In this document: piece after piece, positions 24,524 to 32,751 of the stretch
Numbering within the stretch: position 1 is the stretch's first letter
How the letters are laid out: every line of letters starts with the position of its first letter
From: Phormidium tanganyikae FI6-MK23
GTDB taxonomy: Bacteria; Cyanobacteriota; Cyanobacteriia; Leptolyngbyales; Leptolyngbyaceae
Assembly: GCA_019359175.1 (NCBI GenBank)
Contig: JAHHHU010000031.1
Coordinates: 1-37,016 of the forward strand
Length of the DNA: 37,016 nucleotides
Direction: 5' to 3'
Translations under genes and position numbers: made by a program
The notes under the pieces: model-generated
The model's database searches: none
What the model saw: only the letters and a program-made list of their open reading frames with translations
Told to the model about the DNA's origin: nothing

Positions 24524-26002
24524 ATGCCCAAAGTACGATCGACGTTTGTTTGTAATGAGTGCGGGGCGGAGTTTCCTCAACATTTCGGTCGCTGTCCGTC
24601 CTGTTCGACCTGGAATTCTCTCGAAGAACAGGCGGCGCGTCCGGCCGCGACTCCCGCAATGGCGCAGGTGACACGGATACGCGGATCGAATGGGAAGGGC
24701 AAGACTTCAAATACTCCCGCACACGCGATCGCGTCTCTAAAACTGGACGAGATTTCTGAACAGTCGCAGAATCGGCTTGCTTCGGGATATGTGGAACTCG
24801 ATCGCGTTTTGGGTGGCGGGATCGTGCCGGGATCGCTCGTTTTGATTGGTGGTGATCCAGGAATCGGGAAATCAACGCTATTGCTTCAGACCGCGAATCG
24901 ATTGGCGACTCGATATCGCACGCTGTATGTGTGCGCGGAAGAATCGGCGCAGCAGGTAAAATTGCGGGCGCATCGATTGGGTGTGGGGAAACAGGCAACC
25001 AATGAAGAAACGGAATTATTAGAGCAATCCGAGGGCAGTCTTCACCTGTTGCCGGAGATTGATCTGGATACGATTTTGGCTGAGTTGGAGTCGTTAAAGC
25101 CGCGCGTGGCGATTATCGATAGTATTCAGGCGTTGTATTACAGTGCGCTGACTTCGGCTCCCGGATCAGTGTCGCAGGTGCGCGAATGTACATCAATCCT
25201 GATGCAAGTTGCGAAACGTCAGAATATTACGCTGTTTATCGTCGGGCACGTCACGAAAGAAGGCGCGATCGCAGGGCCGAAAGTCCTCGAACACTTGGTT
25301 GATACAGTGTTGTATTTTGAGGGCGATCGATTTGCGAGCCATCGATTATTGCGATCAGTGAAAAATCGATTCGGCGCAACGCATGAGATCGGCGTGTTTG
25401 AAATGGTCGATCAGGGTTTGCAAGAAGTTCTGAACCCGTCGGAGTTGTTCCTAGGAAGTCGCGATGAGGCAGCTTCGGGAACGGCGACGATCGTCGCGTG
25501 TGAGGGAACTCGTCCGATCGTGGTGGAACTGCAAGCGTTGGTGAGTGCGACGAGTTATAGTTCGCCACGTCGATCGACCACTGGAATTGAGTACAACCGA
25601 CTCTTACAAATTCTGGCAGTGCTAGAGAAACGAGTAGGCATTCCGTTATCAAAACTCGATGCCTATGTCGCGTCGTCGGGTGGATTGAATGTCGGTGAGC
25701 CTGCGGCGGATTTGGGGGTTGCGGTTGCAGTTGCGGCGAGTTTTCGCGATCGTATCGTTGATCCGTATACCGTTTTGATCGGGGAAGTCGGTTTAGGCGG
25801 ACAAGTGCGCCCAGTTTCTCAGACGGAATTGCGACTCAAAGAAGCGGCGAAACTGGGATTTAAGAAAGCGATCGTGCCAAAAGGTGCAACTTATGGGGAT
25901 GTGGGGATGGAAGTGATTCCGGTGGCACGAGTGCTAGATGCGATTAGTGTGGCGCTGGCGGGAAGTCGGGCCCGACAACCGGAAGAGCATGAGGAGGAAT
26001 AA
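24524..26002 (+). CDS. radA: DNA repair protein RadA (Sms)
   Basis: RadA is a RecA-related ATPase that drives branch migration and helps process recombination intermediates. The 492-residue protein has, in order, a zinc finger (C10, C13, C24, C27), Walker A GGDPGIGKSTLLLQ with Lys116, VAIIDSIQ as Walker B, the RadA-specific motif LRSVKNRFGATHEIGVF, and a Lon-like C-terminal domain (VASSGGLNVGEPAADLGVAV, GEVGLGGQVRPV). Length and motifs are normal. ATG at 24524 starts MPKVRSTFVCNECG. A TTG two codons earlier is unlikely. It is divergent from rpaB and has an interspersed repeat immediately downstream. Confidence 0.95.
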   Translation: MPKVRSTFVCNECGAEFPQHFGRCPSCSTWNSLEEQAARPAATPAMAQVTRIRGSNGKGKTSNTPAHAIASLKLDEISEQSQNRLASGYVELDRVLGGGIVPGSLVLIGGDPGIGKSTLLLQTANRLATRYRTLYVCAEESAQQVKLRAHRLGVGKQATNEETELLEQSEGSLHLLPEIDLDTILAELESLKPRVAIIDSIQALYYSALTSAPGSVSQVRECTSILMQVAKRQNITLFIVGHVTKEGAIAGPKVLEHLVDTVLYFEGDRFASHRLLRSVKNRFGATHEIGVFEMVDQGLQEVLNPSELFLGSRDEAASGTATIVACEGTRPIVVELQALVSATSYSSPRRSTTGIEYNRLLQILAVLEKRVGIPLSKLDAYVASSGGLNVGEPAADLGVAVAVAASFRDRIVDPYTVLIGEVGLGGQVRPVSQTELRLKEAAKLGFKKAIVPKGATYGDVGMEVIPVARVLDAISVALAGSRARQPEEHEEE

Positions 26003-26014
26003 GGGATTCTGTTT

Positions 26015-26188
26015 AACGTAAGTTCGACGGAAGTAGCTGGCTCCGATTAGAAATTCGGGAAGCTCCCTAAATCCCCCATTCTGGGGGACTTTGAACCAGA
26101 AATCTTGTCTTGAAGTCCCCCAGAATGGGGGATTTAGGGGGCAGTTATCCGCTTGCAACGAAGCGAAAGAGCGTGTCGAACAGACGTT
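26015..26188. repeat. Interspersed palindromic (MITE-like) element after radA
   Basis: The core is a near-perfect inverted repeat of 29-base arms (26063-26091 and 26113-26141, one mismatch) with a 21-base loop. The left arm starts CTCCCTAAATCCCCCATTCT. The outer ends AACGTAAGTTCGAC (26015-26028) and GTCGAACAGACGTT (26175-26188) are also inverted repeats (12 of 14), which suggests an element of about 174 bp. The CCCTAAATCCCCCATTCTGG core is shared with the elements at 4980-5176 and 34381-34834, but the ends differ from those of the first. No convincing target duplication was found. Confidence 0.75.
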
Positions 26189-26210
26189 TATTTAATTCCA
26201 GATTCATAAA

Positions 26211-26257
26211 TTGAAAGGGGGACAGTTTGAGACTCACTCAGACTGCCCCTCTTTCAA
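26211..26257 (+). terminator. Long hairpin, possible terminator of radA
   Basis: Two 21-base arms (26211-26231 and 26237-26257) pair with two G-T wobbles and one mismatch around a 5-base loop. The left arm is TTGAAAGGGGGACAGTTTGA plus one base. There is no T-run after it, so it is not a textbook terminator. It may be another repeat or protect transcript ends. Confidence 0.5.
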
Positions 26258-26324
26258 CAGATACTAAGCATTCAAAGAGTATGGTAGGCTCTCGATCGAT
26301 TTAATAAAATAATGAGATAAGCTC

Positions 26325-27335
26325 ATGAAGGGACACGATATCGTCGTGATCGGAGCTTCAGCAGGCGGAGTAGAAACTCTCACAAACCTGGTGCAAAAAC
26401 TTCCCCCGGATTTAAATGCCGCCATTTTTGCCGTTCTACATTTCCCCCCTCACGCTGTCAGCGTCCTACCTAATATTCTCAACCGCCTCAGAACGTTACC
26501 TGCGTGTCATGCCGAACATGGCACCGAGATCGAACCCCGACGAATCTACCTCGCACCGCCCGATTATCACTTACTCATCGGACACGATCGTATTTCGCTC
26601 AGTCACGGCCCACGCGAAAACGGGTTTCGGCCTGCGGTCGATACGCTATTCCGATCAGCCGCTCATTATTATCGTCAGCGGGTGATTGGTATCGTTTTAT
26701 CTGGCACACTCGACGATGGCACAGCAGGACTGTTCTCGATCAAAGAACACGGCGGCATTGCGATCGCTCAAGATCCAGAAGAAGCGCTCTTTGCTGGAAT
26801 GCCGCGCAATGCGATCACAGGGGTCAAAGTCGATTACATCTGGAAAGTGCCAGAAATCGCTGCCCAATTGCCTGAGCTAACTGAAAACCCGATTCAAGAG
26901 AAAAAGCTGATGTCTGAAGAAATTGTGCACGAAGGCGAATGGGTGCAGCAAGAAAAAACCGCGATCGAACGAGGTGAACGCTCTGGTCTGGCATCGGCGT
27001 TTACTTGTCCTGACTGTGGTGGAGTGCTGTGGGAATTGCGCGATCGAAATTTGATGCGGTATCGCTGTCATGTCGGTCACGCTTATTCGCCGGAAAGTTT
27101 GCTGGCGGCAAAAGACGATAGTTTGGAGCGGGCGTTGTGGGCAGCAAATCGGGCACTTGAAGAGAAAGCAGCTTTAGCTCGACGGATGGCAACGCGGGCA
27201 AAGGAATCAAATCATTGGATGTCAGAGGCTCAGTTTTCAGAACGGGCTCAAGAGGCGGAAGCTCAAGCAGGTATCCTTCGACGGGTCTTGTCTGAGCAAA
27301 TTGGATTGAAATTAAGTCAGGAGGACTTCGAGTAG
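26325..27335 (+). CDS. CheB-type methylesterase without receiver domain, with zinc ribbon
   Basis: The 336-residue protein is a CheB_methylest domain at residues 1-185: VVIGASAGGVETL with nucleophile Ser12, LHFPPHAVSVLPNIL with the expected His, and LSGTLDDGTAGLFSIKEHGG with the Asp, then AMPRNAI. It lacks the N-terminal receiver that regulates classical CheB. The C-terminal half has a zinc-ribbon-like segment, FTCPDCGGVLWEL to MRYRCHVGHAYSPE (Cys pair, then Cys and two His), followed by a helical region rich in Ala and Glu. This form usually accompanies a CheR with PAS domains, as it does here 124 bp downstream. It is probably part of a sensory, not necessarily chemotactic, module. Confidence 0.87.
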   Translation: MKGHDIVVIGASAGGVETLTNLVQKLPPDLNAAIFAVLHFPPHAVSVLPNILNRLRTLPACHAEHGTEIEPRRIYLAPPDYHLLIGHDRISLSHGPRENGFRPAVDTLFRSAAHYYRQRVIGIVLSGTLDDGTAGLFSIKEHGGIAIAQDPEEALFAGMPRNAITGVKVDYIWKVPEIAAQLPELTENPIQEKKLMSEEIVHEGEWVQQEKTAIERGERSGLASAFTCPDCGGVLWELRDRNLMRYRCHVGHAYSPESLLAAKDDSLERALWAANRALEEKAALARRMATRAKESNHWMSEAQFSERAQEAEAQAGILRRVLSEQIGLKLSQEDFE

Positions 27336-27459
27336 AGTTTGGTGAAGTTTGCTAGGGGTAGCGCTTAAGACGAAGCAGTACAGCAAGTCGTTTGCATACG
27401 GTAAATTAGAAAACTAGGGCGATTTGATGATTACGCTAAACGAATAGGGACTATCCCAA

Positions 27460-29313
27460 GTGACAGATTCTTCACCTGATACAAACATTGAAGCACTGCT
27501 AGAGTACGCGAGGCGGACGCGCGGATTTGACTTTACGGGCTACAAGCGACCGAGCCTGATTCGACGCATCAATAAACGCATGCAAACCCTCGGCGTGGAA
27601 GGATATGACAAATATCTAGGCTATCTCGAAGCCAATCCTGAAGAATTTAATTTGTTATTCAACACGCTATTAATTAACGTCACGTCTTTTTTTCGCGATC
27701 GACCCTCTTGGGATTTGATCCAGCAAGAAGTGCTGCCCAAAATTGTTGCTCAGAAAGACTCTACTGAGTCGATTCGAGTTTGGTGTGCGGGCTGTGCATC
27801 GGGGGAAGAAGCTTACACGATCGCCATTACGATCGCAGAAGTGGTCGGGATCGAAGCCTTTCGCGATCGCGTCAAAATCTATGCAACTGATGTCGATGAA
27901 GAGGCGCTAACTCAAGCTCGTCAAGCTACCTACTCCGAGGAAGATTTATCCAACTTAACGCCCGAACAGCTCGAACTATTCTTTACGGAATCCGACAACG
28001 GCTATACCTTTCGCAAAGATCTCCGACGCGCGATGATCTTTGGGCGACACGATCTGATTCAAGATGCTCCGATTTCTAAAATCGATCTGCTGACCTGCCG
28101 CAATACGCTGATGTACTTCAATGCCGAAACGCAGGCACGGATCTTAGCTCGATTTCATTTTGCCTTGCGCGAAGGCGGCCATTTATTCCTGGGCAAAGCG
28201 GAAATGTTGCTCACCCATTCCAGTCTATTTGCCCCGCTTCATCTCAAGTGCCGCCTCTTTACCAAGGTGTCAAAAATAACGTCGAGCGATAGCTTGCTGA
28301 TCTTGGCGCAAACAGGAAGGGAAAGCGCGATCGCAGTCTCCTCCGAACACGTCCGACTGCACGAAGCGGCGTTTGATGCTGCGCCCTCGGCTCATTTGGT
28401 GATCGATAGCGATGGAAGCCTGGCGCTAGTCAATGGAAAAGCTCGATCAACGTTCAATCTTTCCCTGCAAGATGTCGGTCGTCCACTGCAAGATTTAGAG
28501 ATTTCTTATCGTCCTGTGGAACTGCGATCGTGCATCGAGCAAGTGTATCGAGATCGTCGCATGGTCTATTTGCGCGATGTGGAATGGATGCGATTTCAGG
28601 ACTTGATTTATCTCGATGTCCAGATTTTGCCGCTTATAGATCTCGTCGATCGCATTCTCGGTATCAGTATCAGCTTTATCGATGTCACTCGCGCCAAACA
28701 CTTGAACGAGGAATTAGAACATTCCAATCAAGAGCTAGAAATGGCTTACGAAGAACTGCAATCAGCCAACGAAGAACTCGAAACCACGAACGAAGAACTG
28801 CAATCCAGTAACGAGGAATTAGAAACCACGAACGAAGAACTGCAATCGACCAACGAAGAACTAGAAACGATGAACGAGGAACTGCAATCGACCAACGAAG
28901 AACTGCAAACGGTGAATGAAGAACTAGAACGACGCGGCTCAGAACTGAATCGAAGCAATGCGTTCTTAGAATCGATCTTAGCGAGCTTAAAAGGCGGGGT
29001 AGTGGTTGTCGATCGTGATCTTCGAGTCCAGATCTGGAACTTCAAATCAGAGGATCTGTGGGGCTTGCGCCCAGAAGAAGCCGTTGAGCAAAATTTTCTC
29101 AATCTCGATATTGGGCTTCCGGTCGAGCAGTTGCGGCAGTCGATTCGGAGTTGTCTTTCAGGTTCGTTGGATAGTGATACAGAGATTGTTCTACCTGCGA
29201 TCAATCGTCGCGGACGAAGTATTCAATGCCGCGTAACTTGTACGGCTTTGATTGGAACTGAACGAGAAGCCGAAGGGGTGATTTTGCTGATGGAAGAATG
29301 CGCGATCGAGTAA
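27460..29313 (+). CDS. CheR-type methyltransferase with long coiled coil and PAS domains
   Basis: The 617-residue protein starts with the CheR helical domain (YARRTRGFDFTGYKRPSLIR), then the CheR methyltransferase (residues about 75-270). Its SAM motif is VWCAGCASGEEAYTIAI at 107-123, with DLLTCRNTLMYF as a later motif. A PAS domain spans about 300-410. Residues about 415-505 form a long coiled coil of repeated NEELQSTNEELETTNEEL-type heptads, and a second PAS domain ends the protein (VVVDRDLRVQIWNF). GTG at 27460 has AGGGA about 9 bases upstream. With the CheB ahead of it this resembles the CheB-CheR-PAS proteins that are fused, often to kinases, in other bacteria. No kinase domain follows here. 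Confidence 0.9.
   Translation: MTDSSPDTNIEALLEYARRTRGFDFTGYKRPSLIRRINKRMQTLGVEGYDKYLGYLEANPEEFNLLFNTLLINVTSFFRDRPSWDLIQQEVLPKIVAQKDSTESIRVWCAGCASGEEAYTIAITIAEVVGIEAFRDRVKIYATDVDEEALTQARQATYSEEDLSNLTPEQLELFFTESDNGYTFRKDLRRAMIFGRHDLIQDAPISKIDLLTCRNTLMYFNAETQARILARFHFALREGGHLFLGKAEMLLTHSSLFAPLHLKCRLFTKVSKITSSDSLLILAQTGRESAIAVSSEHVRLHEAAFDAAPSAHLVIDSDGSLALVNGKARSTFNLSLQDVGRPLQDLEISYRPVELRSCIEQVYRDRRMVYLRDVEWMRFQDLIYLDVQILPLIDLVDRILGISISFIDVTRAKHLNEELEHSNQELEMAYEELQSANEELETTNEELQSSNEELETTNEELQSTNEELETMNEELQSTNEELQTVNEELERRGSELNRSNAFLESILASLKGGVVVVDRDLRVQIWNFKSEDLWGLRPEEAVEQNFLNLDIGLPVEQLRQSIRSCLSGSLDSDTEIVLPAINRRGRSIQCRVTCTALIGTEREAEGVILLMEECAIE
28702..28960 (+). repeat. Degenerate in-frame tandem repeat encoding the CheR coiled coil
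   Basis: Units of 21 bases such as AACGAAGAACTGCAATCGAC recur head-to-tail, each encoding NEELQST, NEELETT or a close variant. The DNA copies differ mostly at third positions, so they have diverged while keeping the protein sequence. Unequal recombination could lengthen or shorten the coil in steps of seven residues. Confidence 0.75.
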
Positions 29314-29347
29314 GGATTCGATGAGATGGACTAAAGCTCTCGTCATT

Positions 29348-30238
29348 TCACGATCTTGCCAGCAATCCGATCGCTAATTTCGCCGCCCCAACCATTCCCG
29401 CTCGATTCCCCAATTCCGCTGGAATGATTTGCAATCCCTCGCGCGAGGTTGGCATCACTCGTTGTTCAATTTCTGCGATCGCACTCGGTAAAAAAAACTC
29501 AGCACTCGCACTCACCCCACCCCCAATCACGATCGCTTCTGGTGTCAGCACATAAATCAAGCTAGTTAATCCAACGCCCAGATCGCGCCCATACGATCGC
29601 CAAAACTCCAGGGCTTCTGGATCATTCGATCGAGCGAGCCGCCCTAATTCATCTGGTTCCTTTCCGGTGCGTCGTCGAATTGCCTGAATCGAAGCGTGCT
29701 GCTCTAGCGATCCACGATTGCCGCTGTTACAGGGCGCACCTTCTGCATCAAGACTGATTAAACCTAATTCTCCCGCTGCGCCGCTGTGCCCGATGAATAG
29801 CTCACGGTTGAGAATAATCGCGCCACCAACACCCGTTCCCAACGTCAGCAAAATAAAATTGCGAAACGATCGACCCGCTCCGAGCCAAGCTTCTCCCAGT
29901 CCCGCGCAGTTCGCATCATTCGATGCGATCGTCGGTCGTTCCGTTTTTGCTTCTAGCCAATCTGCTAGCGGGACATCGATCCAATCGGGTAAATTAATCG
30001 CAATTCGGGCAATTCGTCCAGCGGCATCCGTTGGCCCCGGCATTCCAATCCCGATCGCACAAGCTTCTCGATTTGGGTCAAGTTCCTCGATCGCAGTTAC
30101 GATCGTACTCAGCACAGATTCTGGAATGGCGGGCTGCGGTGTCGGAACGAAACACGATCGAAGACAGCTTCCATCGCTCCAAAACCGTCCTACCTTAATC
30201 GTCGTGCCGCCCAGATCAATCCCTAGAACCTGCTTCAT
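29348..30238 (-). CDS. ROK-family sugar kinase lacking the usual zinc ligands
   Basis: The 296-residue protein begins MKQVLGIDLGGTTIKVGRFW, the ATP-binding loop of ROK proteins. It continues with IGIGMPGPTD, IASNDANCAGLGEAWLGAG (catalytic Asp in SNDAN), TLGTGVGGAII and GHSGAAGELGLIS. The usual zinc site, GH with CxCGxxGC, reads GLIS with CNSGNRGSLEQHAS here: the His and two Cys are gone. It has no helix-turn-helix, so it is a kinase rather than a repressor. A glucokinase or fructokinase role is possible. It starts inside the upstream small gene (23-bp overlap), and ATG at 30238 is chosen because residues upstream of it are not family-like. Confidence 0.88.
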   Translation of the reverse strand: MKQVLGIDLGGTTIKVGRFWSDGSCLRSCFVPTPQPAIPESVLSTIVTAIEELDPNREACAIGIGMPGPTDAAGRIARIAINLPDWIDVPLADWLEAKTERPTIASNDANCAGLGEAWLGAGRSFRNFILLTLGTGVGGAIILNRELFIGHSGAAGELGLISLDAEGAPCNSGNRGSLEQHASIQAIRRRTGKEPDELGRLARSNDPEALEFWRSYGRDLGVGLTSLIYVLTPEAIVIGGGVSASAEFFLPSAIAEIEQRVMPTSREGLQIIPAELGNRAGMVGAAKLAIGLLARS

Positions 30239-30470
30239 GCTTTGCGACTTCCCACGCCTGCGCCACCGCCTCACTCAGCCAATATCGCTGCTGAACATCT
30301 AGCAGACTATCATCTTCCATCACTTCTGCTTTGATTTCTTCGAGCGATCGACCCTGCGATCGCGCATTTGTAATCACACCCGCGATCGCGCTCAAGATTA
30401 ACTCCTCAATCACGGGAGATTGTGGCAGTAAGGTAGATTCGGAAACTGGTGGCGAAATAGGATAATTCAT
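30216..30470 (-). CDS. Small conserved-looking hypothetical protein
   Basis: This is an 84-residue acidic helical protein (VIEELILSAIAGVITNARSQ, SLEEIKAEVMEDDSLLDVQQ, YWLSEAVAQAWEVAKHEA). I do not recognise a characterised domain. Its 3' end overlaps the ROK kinase start by 23 bp, and both lie on the minus strand. The overlap and good coding character suggest a real gene translated together with the kinase. Nothing in the sequence points to a function, and no signal peptide or membrane helix is seen. Confidence 0.65.
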   Translation of the reverse strand: MNYPISPPVSESTLLPQSPVIEELILSAIAGVITNARSQGRSLEEIKAEVMEDDSLLDVQQRYWLSEAVAQAWEVAKHEAGSRD

Positions 30471-30609
30471 AGGGCTGATCTAATGTCGCGTCTGCAATCA
30501 GGAATAATGAGAAAGATGTGAAGTTTTTTAAGTTGGTATCAGGAGTAGCTCGTTTCCCAGTGATTTGTCAACCCGCTTTAGTTCTTGATTCGGAGTTTAG
30601 ATCCCACGC

Positions 30610-32697
30610 ATGAAAGAAATCCTTTACCTCGAAGTCCCTACCCCTGATACTGAGGCTGTGATTCAGTGGTTGCATACGGGCTACCGTCCCACATCGGGTC
30701 AGAAAACGCTGACTCCTGCGGGAATTCGGTTAACGCTTGGGGGCGAACTCTCGATGTTTGTCTGGTCACTTCAGCGATCGACGTATCTCAAAGTCTTTCG
30801 CACAAGCGCGATCGCATGCGAGAAGCAGCTCTTAAACAACTTAGTCACCGACATTAGAACACAGTTTCCGCAAGTCTACCCAGAGCCGCCAAAAATTGAT
30901 TTATCGCAACAATCGATCTTTGAAGCCTTAGGTGCGTACTATCCCAAAACGGTTGAGTTCTTTAAGAAGATTCCGAATGGGGAATATGATCTCAATCGGG
31001 TGTACTGGTGGGAACAGCGGTGGCGCGAGGGTGTTCGGACACCGCAAACGCCGCGCCAGGTTGTATTTATGACTGATGATGGCAATATAGCCCCCGCAAA
31101 ACCTGCATTCGATCTGATCTATGTTGGGGGTGCGTTAGGGATTGTTCATGCGGCAGTGATGGCAAAATTGGGCTACCGCGTTTTACTCATCGAGCGGATG
31201 CCGTTTGGACGGATGAATCGAGAGTGGAATATTTCGCGTAGTGAATTTCAGAGCTTGATTGATTTGGGACTGTTCACAGTGGCAGAGTTCGATCGCGTGA
31301 TTGCGAATGAATATGTGGACGGGTTTCATAAATTCTTTGATGCGAACAATCCACCGCAAGCAAAAGCGAAAATTCTCCATACGCCGACTGTTTTGAATAT
31401 TGCGATCGATGCCGAAAGGTTTCTCAAACTCTGTGGTGAAAAACTGCGCGAATCAGGCGGCGAAGTGTGGGACGAAACGGAATTTCAACGCGCGGATATC
31501 AATCCTGATAAAGTCACGATCTATGCGAAACATCTACCCACCCAGAGCGATCGAGAAATTACGGGACGATTGTTAGTGGATGCGATGGGAACAGCTTCCC
31601 CGATCGCGTGGCAGTTAAACGGCGGACGAGCGTTTGATAGTGTTTGTCCGACAGTTGGAGCGGTGATTTCTGAAGGCTTTGAGCCGGAGGTTTGGGATAC
31701 GCACTATGGCGATGTGCTGAACAGTCACGGAGACATTTCGCGCGGTAGACAACTGATTTGGGAACTGTTTCCAGCCGAAGGAAAAGAACTAACGTTCTAT
31801 CTATTTCATTATCATCAAGTGCATCCCGAAAACCCTGGATCGCTGTTAGAAATGTACGAAGATTTCTTCGCGATTTTGCCGGAGTATCGTCGCTGCGACA
31901 TGGAAAAATTAGTCTGGAAAAAGGCGACGTTCGGATATATTCCAGGGCATTTCAGCACCAATAGTCGCGATCGCACAATCGCTTTCGATCGATTAATTGC
32001 GATTGGAGATGCCGCCTCGCTTCAATCGCCGCTAGTCTTTACCGGATTCGGTTCACTGGTGCGAAATCTTTCTCGTCTGACTCACTTATTAGATACCGCG
32101 CTTAAACATGACTTACTTAGTAAACAAGCGCTAAATGCAATTCGGGCGTATCAGAGCAATGTTTCTGTCACCTGGATGTTTTCAAAAGGCATGATGGTTC
32201 CGACTGGCAAATCGTTGCCGCCGCAGCAAGTGAATTCGATGCTGAATACTTTCTTCGATGTGTTGGCGACTCAGCCGCCTGCGATCGCGGATGCGTTTAT
32301 CAAAGATCGGGTGACATGGACGCGATTTAATGCGATGGCGATCGTGGCAGCGTTGAAAAATCCGGCTCTTTTGCTGTGGATTTGGCAGATGGCAGGCGCG
32401 AAAGATTTGCTGCGCTGGACAGGCAACTATCTCAATTTTGGGCTGAATGCGTTTATCAGTTGGATTGTGAGTGGTTGGTTTCCGAAACTGCTGTTTCAGG
32501 TTCAGCCCTGGTTAGAAGCTAAATTTCCGGCGATTTGGCTCTGGGGATTGTCGCAGAGTTACGCGCTGACGTATGGAATGGGCAAGCCTGATATCATGCC
32601 GAAATTCAAGTTATCGAGACTGAGAACGCCGATCGGAATCAATCGATCTCGTTTGGAAAATCGAGAGCCAGAAACCGGAAATCGTCAGGTTGGGTAA
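30610..32697 (+). CDS. cruA: Lycopene cyclase, CruA type
   Basis: The 695-residue flavoprotein has a Rossmann FAD-binding motif, FDLIYVGGALGIVHAAVMAK, at about residues 166-185, then IERMPFGRMNREWNISRSEF, a hallmark of the CruA/CruP lycopene cyclase family. Further cues are TPTVLNIAIDAERFLKLCGE, the second FAD segment LIAIGDAASLQSPLVFTGFG, and C-terminal hydrophobic helices. CruA converts lycopene to gamma- or beta-carotene. CruP is a related protein with a different role and is usually shorter, and the length near 700 favours CruA. About 160 residues precede the FAD domain. With cruF and cruG elsewhere in the window this gene supplies the cyclisation step before myxoxanthophyll modification. 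The CruA/CruP choice is an inference. Confidence 0.82.
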   Translation: MKEILYLEVPTPDTEAVIQWLHTGYRPTSGQKTLTPAGIRLTLGGELSMFVWSLQRSTYLKVFRTSAIACEKQLLNNLVTDIRTQFPQVYPEPPKIDLSQQSIFEALGAYYPKTVEFFKKIPNGEYDLNRVYWWEQRWREGVRTPQTPRQVVFMTDDGNIAPAKPAFDLIYVGGALGIVHAAVMAKLGYRVLLIERMPFGRMNREWNISRSEFQSLIDLGLFTVAEFDRVIANEYVDGFHKFFDANNPPQAKAKILHTPTVLNIAIDAERFLKLCGEKLRESGGEVWDETEFQRADINPDKVTIYAKHLPTQSDREITGRLLVDAMGTASPIAWQLNGGRAFDSVCPTVGAVISEGFEPEVWDTHYGDVLNSHGDISRGRQLIWELFPAEGKELTFYLFHYHQVHPENPGSLLEMYEDFFAILPEYRRCDMEKLVWKKATFGYIPGHFSTNSRDRTIAFDRLIAIGDAASLQSPLVFTGFGSLVRNLSRLTHLLDTALKHDLLSKQALNAIRAYQSNVSVTWMFSKGMMVPTGKSLPPQQVNSMLNTFFDVLATQPPAIADAFIKDRVTWTRFNAMAIVAALKNPALLLWIWQMAGAKDLLRWTGNYLNFGLNAFISWIVSGWFPKLLFQVQPWLEAKFPAIWLWGLSQSYALTYGMGKPDIMPKFKLSRLRTPIGINRSRLENREPETGNRQVG

Positions 32698-32713
32698 TCC
32701 ATTACAAAATCCT

Positions 32714-32738
32714 GCGGAGATGTGAACGATCTCATCTC
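32714..32738 (-). terminator. Weak hairpin between convergent cruA and the histidine kinase
   Basis: GGAGATG and CATCTCC form a 7-bp stem with a 10-base loop in the 54-bp gap between the two stop codons. On the minus strand it is followed by GCAGGATTTTG. This is a weak bidirectional terminator candidate. Confidence 0.35.
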
Positions 32739-32751
32739 CACAGCAACGAAA

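Larger units (their letters stand above)
26003..26324. other. Gap between radA and the CheB gene, filled by hairpin elements
   Basis: The 322 bp hold a palindromic repeat (26015-26188) and a separate long hairpin (26211-26257). The rest is AT-rich leader ahead of cheB. No gene is visible. Confidence 0.7.

Noticed and set aside
24483-24998. Minus-strand ORF of 171 codons opposite the start of radA
   Set aside because: The sequence is Arg/Pro/Ser-rich with no recognisable domain. The plus strand encodes a complete canonical RadA.
28746-29204. Minus-strand ORF of 152 codons, serine-rich, opposite the CheR coiled coil
   Set aside because: It is the antisense reading of the in-frame NEELQST repeat. 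Its Ser/Leu repeats are a by-product of the plus-strand heptads, and no start site or family similarity supports it.
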